DNA of 14,224 nucleotides. Origin: Chytridium lagenaria. Taxonomy: Eukaryota; Chytridiomycota; Chytridiomycetes; Chytridiales; Chytridiaceae. How positions within the stretch are numbered: position 1 is the first letter of the stretch; each line of letters starts with the position of its first letter. Below, piece by piece: positions 8,209 through 14,224 of this stretch. The position numbers and the translations under genes were made by a program. The notes under the pieces were generated by a model that saw only the letters and a list, made by a program, of their open reading frames with translations, did no database searches and was not told the origin of the DNA. Where the stretch lies: the NCBI GenBank assembly GCA_025449115.1, contig JAHLKC010000325.1:1-14224 (forward strand), read 5' to 3'.

Positions 8209-10251
8209 ATGCTCACTCCAGCCTTCCAACCATCCCCTTCCCTATTCCCCTCATCTCCCTCCCGACTCCCACTCGCCTCATCCCTTCCGTCCTATCGAAG
8301 GTCTCGGCTACCTCCTCCGTTTCAATGGATCGAAAACAAGTCTGGACAGGCTCCCTTCTCATCCTTCAACCTCTCAACAACCCCATCAACACGCTCACGA
8401 TGTTCGAGAATAACTTGGAGATTGGGTGTTTCGAGGGAATGACCATAGATTCACATGGGGGCATGAATTTTGTGAGGTATACATGAGGTTGCCTTTGAAC
8501 GAGGGGGAGCGACGGATTGAGTATCAAGTGGAAGGCCGTGAAATGGGTGAATTCCACGTCCCCTCTGCCAATAACGACGCAAGGGTACCCCGCGCTCATC
8601 ACCAGTCTCCATACAACTAACACTCTCACTCAGATCGCCTTCCATACCTGTAACGGGTTTGGGCACGACACCGAACACCCTATGGAGGATTGGGTGGCAT
8701 CCAACCCTATGGCGAGACCTTCTTCGTCGACACGCTGAAAGCCCTTTCCATATTCAAATCGGCGGAGGCGACCAATTGTACGCCGACGGGAACCCCCATA
8801 ACATTCTTCAAGATGTTCCGTTCTTGACCGCCTGGTTCAAAGTCCACGACATCCACGACGCTTCAAGGTCGAATGGACGTATGAGGCCGAAAAAGCAGTT
8901 TTCGGACTTCTATTTCCTCGCCTACATCTATCATTTCGTAAGTAAACCATCTTCTGCTTTTATTAAATAAATCCTTATTTAACACGATTTTTGTTTTATT
9001 GCTCTATACTGCAATACCCAGCAAGAAACCCGAATTTGCCACCTCCCTCTCCACAATCCCCTACGCCTTCATCTGCGACGACCACGACATTCTGGACGGT
9101 TACGGCTCCTACCCCTTCTACATCCAAGACTCCCCCGTCATGCACCACCTCGGTCGCATAGCCTACCGCTTTTACCTCCTCTTCCAAAACCACTCCACTT
9201 TCACCAACACCACGTGTTTCCCAGCTCCAGCCGGTTACTCCTGGCTCATGCAAGCAGGCCCGTCAACCCTTCTCCTAGCCGTGATAACCGCTCATCAAGA
9301 ACCATACGAACCATCGTGTCAGAGGAATGCTGGGAGGCCGTTTGGGAGCGTCTAGAGAAACGCCATCGAAACTTCGGACACAACCATTAAGCATTTGTTT
9401 TTCGTGGCAACCGTTCCCATGTGTATCCAAGGTTGAAACTCCCGAGTCTGGTGTTCAAGGCGATCGCAAATTCCAGAACCAAGTCCGAAGTGTCGTGGAG
9501 AACGGTGGAGAAAAGCGTGGGTGGAGGGTTTAGGAAGATGTTCAAAAGGTCGGCGTTGTTGAAGGGAAAGTCCACAAAACCTGTGGGTAAACACGTTGTC
9601 GGGTTTTTCGGGCAACCAGGTGAAGTCTTGATGCGTAATATTTGTTTGTTAACCCCTTTAGTATAGAATTAAAGGATGATTTAACGGATGAATGGACGCA
9701 TCCAGGCCATGTAAGGCTTTTTTGTATCATTTTCCTAAAAAATTGTCGTAGTTGGAGGAGCGCAATAACATGGTTCGTCATCTCCAAGACATTGCATACC
9801 GTCATCGAGTCCGCGTGACTTTACTCTCAGGTGACGTCCATATAGGCGGTTTCGGTCGTTTCCGCAGCCCCCACACCCCCGCCATCGCCGACCACCGTCT
9901 CATGCTCCAAGTGATCTCCTCCGCAATAGGAAACAGTTAAAAACGCCCCGTATTACTTTCCTTCTAACATTTTAAAAGACCCCCACCCGACGGGATGATC
10001 ACTCTCCTGCATTCGGGTAGCCGTTCGATAAGGAATTGCGGAGTTGAGGGGACAAGAGAGGAGATGATGAGGGTGTTTTGGAGGGATGTGGATGGGAGGA
10101 GTTGAAGCATCATCGGCTTTTAAATCGACGAAATTGGGCGACGGTGGAGGTTGAGACAGGGGGAGGGGTTGTCGTGACGTTGAATGTGGAGGGGGTGGAT
10201 AGGGAGAAGGATGCGGTGAGGTATGGGGTGACGGTGCCTGCGTTAGTTTAA
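8209..10251 (+). CDS. PhoD-like metallophosphatase, fungal type, six exons, frame-broken
   Basis: This is a predicted calcineurin-like metal-dependent phosphatase/phosphodiesterase of the fungal PhoD-related family, roughly 590 residues. Exons are about 8209-8584, 8634-8937, 9026-9619, 9662-9710, 9752-9935 and 9979-10251. The introns are GT-AG with sizes 49, 88, 42, 41 and 43 nt; branch sites include ACTAAC and TTCTAAC. Family landmarks in order are GYLLRFNG, WTGSLLIL, HTCNGF (about 8643-8660), LWRDLLRRHAESPFHIQIGG followed by GDQLYADG (to 8790), CDDHDILDGYGSYP (9073-9114), YLLFQNHSTF, DNRSSRTIR, YPRL, ELKDDLTDEWTHPGH, VTLLSGDVHIGGFGRF (about 9816-9863), SSAIGN and a C-terminal beta-rich end (VVVTLNVEGVD, YGVTVPALV). 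Single-base breaks lie at 8333-8340, 8424-8426, 8705-8707, 9283, 9387-9388, 9421, 9620, 9980-9984 and near 10100, almost all in base runs. The usual WDDHD Trp is Cys (TGC). The start is uncertain: ATG 8209 needs one more frame change before GYLLRF. No signal peptide is evident. Confidence 0.88.
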
Positions 10252-10477
10252 ATCGACGGGTTTGTGGAAAGAAGAATATTTAACGATAACTTGTTGTTTT
10301 CAAGTGGTGGCGGGTTTAGTCAAGGTCTCGGTCTAAAGACGCGTTAAAAATACATATCTTAATGAATATCATGGTTATCAGTCAAAAAAGAACGGCGGAA
10401 GAGATTTTAAAAGACGACGAAGCCAGTCATAAATACAACAACAAGAAGAAAAAAAGTTACAAAATACCGTGAGATTA

Positions 10478-10857
10478 TTATGGGTCATTCCTGTGTGGTA
10501 CTTTCTCCATCAGCACACACTCTGACTGCAAAAAACAACCTTTTCTCTGAGCGAAATCGCGACTTACAAGAAAAAATCTTTTACTCATAATCCTTTTGCT
10601 TAGATACGTAAGGGTAGGGGCAATATGACTGGATTTGAGAGGCCAGAGTTCAGATTGACCCATCTCTGTTAAAATCATCTCCTTCACAACATCCGTCAAG
10701 GTTTCCAAGTCGTTCCAAAGTAGCTTCAGATACTACTTGACCGGACAGCATAAACTCTCGCTTCAAGGGCAACCCCAAGAGCTCTAATGACGGCCCTGAG
10801 GAGAGCTGATTCAGTCCATTCAGAACCCATCATCTCCGACTCTGTCGTTGCAAGCAT
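10478..10857 (-). CDS. small helical protein of unknown function
   Basis: ATG at 10857 (minus strand) starts MLATTESEMMGSEWTESALL and, after removing one extra base in the run at 10773-10776, continues as RAVIRALGLPLKREFMLSGQ then VVSEATLERL. A second extra base at 10705-10706 leads to ETLTDVVKEMILTEMGQ, and the frame runs to TAA at 10478. A likely intron at 10567-10526 on the minus strand (GTAAGT...TTTTTTGCAG, 42 nt) removes 14 codons without changing frame. The product would be about 100 residues, amphipathic and helix-rich in its first 65. I could not assign a family; a small histone-fold or complex-subunit protein is a loose thought only. It is divergently transcribed from the repeat gene at 10949. 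Confidence 0.45.
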
Positions 10858-10948
10858 CCCTCTTCAAAAATCACCAGCCGAAAGTAAAAATTCTGCAACC
10901 CAAAAAAAAGTCCGAAAGTAGCTCTATCTTATAAAGCTCTCTCACAAG
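10858..10948. promoter_or_regulatory. 91-bp divergent promoter with CCGAAAGTA repeat
   Basis: Only 91 bp separate the start codons of the minus-strand gene (10857) and the plus-strand gene (10949). The interval holds two exact copies of CCGAAAGTA (10878-10886 and 10912-10920, 34 bp apart) and a TATA-like TTATAAAG just upstream of 10949. The repeated motif is a candidate site for a factor serving both genes. Confidence 0.45.
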
Positions 10949-13900
10949 ATGATGGGCCAACCTCCCCCCAAGGAGGACTCCCCCCGCACCATCCACTTGC
11001 ATTCAACATCCACCATCTTTACAAAAGCTCCTTTTCCGAAACCCTCTCAATCCACCGACGACGACATCCCCGATCTCTCAACCGAACTCCCCCCCTTTTC
11101 CATCTCGAACACCTCTCAGCCACCCCAAACCACCACAACAATTAACGAAAGCGCTTTTCTGTTTGACGAACCAGCCCCAGAGAATCTTTTTCGAGACGAC
11201 GACGAACCTGACAACGCTAAAAGTGTTCACCGCATTGACGAGGACGACGACGACGACGACAAACACTCTATCGCTCGAACCTCCCCACCAACCCCCTCCA
11301 CGGGTCCCCACTCCTTCCAATCCCACCCATCCCACGATACCTCCAACACCCACCTCCAACTCACGGGTAACTGGCACCCCAACAAATCCTTTGGCGACAT
11401 CTCCTCCATCCTCTCTGAGCCCGACACCATCTCAACCTCCTCCATCGCATCATCCGGCCCCTCCCATTCCATCAAACTCACAGCAGGGTCGGCAGTTGCG
11501 CCCGCATTGGGGATGTGGAAACGCGATGAGGAGGGATGGAAACGGGTGACCATGGATTCGACTTCGATGGTGGTGACGGAGGGGAGAAGGGGGTGGTGTT
11601 GGATGGAGTGAAGATGGGGGAGGCGAGGAGGATTGCGAAGGGGGTGTCGGTTGTGAAAACGGGGGGTGGCGAAGGGAAGACGCCGCATTCGAAATTGAGG
11701 TGGGCGACTGAACGGGCGAAAGAGGTTGTCGCGGGGCCGGTTGGGGGAAGGGGGAGGGTGAGGAATGAGGAAGATGGGTTGATGGGGGCTTTCAATGAAC
11801 CCGGGATGAAGGTAAGGACTTTTGTGTTTTTTTCGGACGTTTGAGTTAGCTTAGGTATTTTTGACTGACTTGTATGGATTGGACATTTAGAATGCCGCAC
11901 CGTCAGCCGAGCCCCACGATGCATCGAGTCAGGGGAGCAAGCTTCCTGTTGCGAAACCACTTTCCGCAAAAAAGCTTGTGGATGATCACGAAGCATCAAG
12001 AAGGATGGAGGAACGCGAAGAAAAGACTGAAGAGTTGATGGAGTCCAGATCTCCGAGACGAGAGTCATCCGCCACAAAGCCACTTACAATGTTCAAGGGA
12101 CGGAATTTGACACCACAGCATCTTTTGAAGGAATTAAGTAGGGTTTCGGTGAGCACCTTTTATTGACATTTATGAGTTATGCTTTTCACTCAAAACGCGT
12201 TGTCAGCGCTTTCGGTGAGACGACTTACCTTCTAACGTATATATCTTTCTTTTACAGCCTCACTCCCTCGAAACACTCCCCTCCCCACCCTCCCCACCTG
12301 CCTTCTCTAAAACCCCGCCGCAACCCCACACCTCCCCATCCCCCTTTGACCCCTTTGACTCGTCCTTTTCGCGTTCCTATATCCCCGCGGATACATTTCG
12401 ACAGTTTATGAAGCCTGAGAAGTTCATGGTGGGTGAACGGAAGGAGGTCAGGAAGGTGACGACGTTGAGTAAGGATGTGGATGAGAGCAAGGCGAGGCAA
12501 TTTGGAGGGGTGGGAAATGAAGGAGGATAGTGGGGATTTGAGAAAGGTGACGACGCTGTCAGAGGATAAGAGCTTGGGAGAGGGTGAAAGAGAGGTGGCT
12601 GGAGAAACTAGTGGAGATGTGAGGAAGTTTCAACCCTTGCTGCGAAAAGTACGAAGGAGGAAATTTCCTTGTAGAAATGCGGGACGAGGAAGTTCAAGTC
12701 GGAGATGCCATTTTAGTCGACCGTGGAGTTGGTGACGACGTTGTCGATGAACCTTCCAAGTTCGACTCGTATTGCACATTAAGCAAAAAGACTTCACCAG
12801 TAATGGAACGTACTTATAATGACAGTAAGACCGAGATATCGCCCTTACGCGAAAAGAAAAGCCTTGAGAGTGTTGCAGATCCCGTCAAAATGGAGTTGGA
12901 GAATTTTGGGTTGAAGCCTTTACATGAGGATGCAAAGTGGGGATTCAAGGACTTAAATATGGCGGACGCCAACGTTGGGAAAGATGGGGTGTCCGCCAAA
13001 TCGACTTTGGAGGCGGAGACGGCTGTTGATATCGATGGGATCGCGGATTCGATTTTCAAGACCGTTCAGAGTGACCGCAGCACCTCCCGTCGCTTCTACT
13101 TCTACCGCATTTGAGGCGCCTATTTCGATTGCGGATTCTTTGTGGAAGTCTGTGAAGTATGGGGTCACGACGTCGGTTTTCGGAGGACTGAAAACAGAGG
13201 TTGTGCCTGTTGTTGTGAATCCGCTGGTTGAATCTGTGAAAGACGATATGAAGACGTCGGCTTCGAAGCCTACCGCGACTTCCAGTGTTGAGGTTGCGAG
13301 AAATGACGTGAAGGCGTCGCTTGTTGGGGCATCGAAGGGGGTTCTCGCTCTGAAGCCCATCGCGGATTCAGTCTTGGAGTCTATGAAAGACGATGTGAAG
13401 CCGTCGCTTTTTGGCGGACCAAAAATCGCTTCCAAGCCTTTTACGGATTCACTTTTCGGGTCTGTGAGGGAGGAAGTGAAGCCGTCACTTTTTGGGGCAC
13501 CCAAATCGGTTGTTGCGTCCGTTGAGGAGTCGCGCGTTGAGTCTGGTAAAGATATGAAACTTCTTGGAGCACCTAAAACGAGCATCGCCTCTGTCGCGGA
13601 TTCTCTCTTTATGTCGGTTAAAGATGACGTGAAGCCGTCGCTTTTCAGGGGATCGAAAAATTATGCGGACTCGCTGCTCAAGTCGGTTAACGATGATGCT
13701 AAGCCATTGCTTTTTGAGGTACAGAAAACGAGTATCGCTCCGAAGTCTGTTGCGGATTCGCTCTTTGAGTCTGTGAAAGAAGACTTGAAGCCGTCACTTT
13801 TTGCGGCATCGAAGGTGGTCACCGCTCCCAAGTCTGTGGCAAATTCCATCTTTCAAATCGTTAAGGATGATGTGAAATCGGTGGTTCCCATTTCAAGAGA

Positions 13901-14224
13901 GATGAAGCCCGTCGTCGCACCCACTTCATTTGCGGATTTATTTTTAAATCCTTTAAAGATGACGTCAAGCCGTCGCATCGTTTGAGCTTGACGTCACCTC
14001 CGAAGCCGAGTCAGCTGCCGGTTCCTGTGAAGTCGCCGTTGGGTGGACAGACGCAGTCTGCGGCTTCTATCGCCGCGAAGGAAAAACCTGAGACTCAATT
14101 GGGTTTGATGGAGGACGTTGCGGAAGAACCTGTGAAGGATCCCGCACTTATCGTTCAAGCAGACAGCACCGCTCCCGTCTCAACGGAGAGAGCTCACACG
14201 GAGTTAACACCCTCATCGTCCCCA
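10949..14224 (+). CDS. large disordered repeat protein (partial, runs off the window end)
   Basis: The start ATGATG at 10949 gives MMGQPPPKEDSPRTIHLHST. Exons are 10949-11811, 11891-12148 and 12258 to the window end. Introns are 11812-11890 (GTAAGG...TTTAG) and 12149-12257 (GTGAGC, branch TTCTAACG, TTTTACAG). The first third is Pro/Ser/Thr-rich, with an acidic DEDDDDDD run (about 11237-11260), GNWHPNKSFGDISSIL and LGMWKRDEEGWKRV. The middle has KPLTMFKGRNLTPQHLLKEL and three RKVTTLS-like motifs (about 12450, 12540, 12620). From about 13040 it carries degenerate repeats of ADSLFESVKDDVKPSLFGAPK. Frame breaks lie in G or T runs at 11581-11584, 12504-12505, 12627, 12671, 13064-13075 and 13941-13945; each join restores the same type of sequence. 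Family not recognised. The xLFG motifs recall FG nucleoporins, and the amphipathic repeats recall lipid-droplet or LEA proteins; both are speculative. Confidence 0.65.
13043..13980 (+). repeat. protein-level tandem repeat, about eleven units
   Basis: Units begin near 13043, 13131, 13217, 13290, 13362, 13443, 13519, 13595, 13665, 13752, 13839 and 13932, about 70-95 nt (23-31 residues) apart. The consensus is ADSLFESVKDDVKPSLFGAPK. Best copies start at 13362, 13443, 13595 and 13752; those at 13290 and 13519 are degenerate. The copies differ at many third positions, so the expansion is not recent. The ADS...VKDDVK part is amphipathic and would form a helix. Confidence 0.8.

Noticed and set aside
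8579..8633. GC-AG intron in the phosphatase gene
   Set aside because: A standard GT-AG intron at 8585-8633 already keeps the frame from NNDAR into IAFHTCNGF.
11227..12083. Minus-strand frames of 153 and 201 aa, and a plus-strand 128-aa frame
   Set aside because: These are shadows of the Pro/Ser/Gly-rich N-terminal exon of the repeat gene; composition is low-complexity in every frame.
12953..13585. Long minus-strand frame (210 aa) opposite the repeat gene
   Set aside because: It mirrors the repeat array: its own repeats follow from the plus-strand codons, and it has no independent start context or splice signals.
1..14224. CRISPR array, phage, integron or toxin-antitoxin system
   Set aside because: No regularly spaced direct repeats with unique spacers, no recombinase or phage motifs, and the gene structure is spliced and fungal.

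Overview
The window looks like nuclear DNA of a fungus. It has short spliceosomal introns (about 40-110 nt) with CTAAC-type branch sites, a cluster of Pol III tRNA genes (one with an anticodon-loop intron), and a PhoD-like metallophosphatase of the large fungal type. An early-diverging, zoosporic-type fungus would fit the compact introns, but this is only a guess. I see no CRISPR array, phage, integron or bacterial operon.

Layout. 1-343 is the 3' end of an unrecognised plus-strand gene with an acidic, disordered tail. 344-500 is its downstream region, with a 37-bp direct repeat and AATAAA signals. About 500-2166 holds a plus-strand coding region, unrecognised, spliced and broken into several frames. 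2374-2738 holds an inverted 5' piece of tRNA-Leu, then tRNA-Leu(CAG), tRNA-Glu(CTC) and tRNA-Val(CAC) a few bases apart, ending in a T8 terminator. 2740-4140 is mostly gene-free. 4141-5502 is a minus-strand gene with an unrecognised N-terminal region, a Ser-rich linker and a C-terminal coiled coil. 5503-8208 is a gene-free 2.7 kb with microsatellites, a G-quadruplex candidate and palindromes. 8209-10251 is the PhoD-like phosphatase, six exons. 10478-10857 is a small minus-strand gene of unknown function. It shares a 91-bp divergent promoter with a large plus-strand gene at 10949 that runs off the window end and carries about eleven ADSLFESVKDDVKPSLFGAPK-like repeats.

The strongest general signal is that every protein-coding gene here is interrupted by single-base insertions or deletions. 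Most fall in G, C, A or T runs, while the residues on both sides, the splice sites and family motifs are intact. This fits uncorrected homopolymer errors in a long-read assembly better than five independent pseudogenes, though true decay cannot be excluded from sequence alone. Coding spans below are therefore given as whole gene loci, with the break sites listed. Apart from the shared promoter, nothing suggests that the genes act together in one system.
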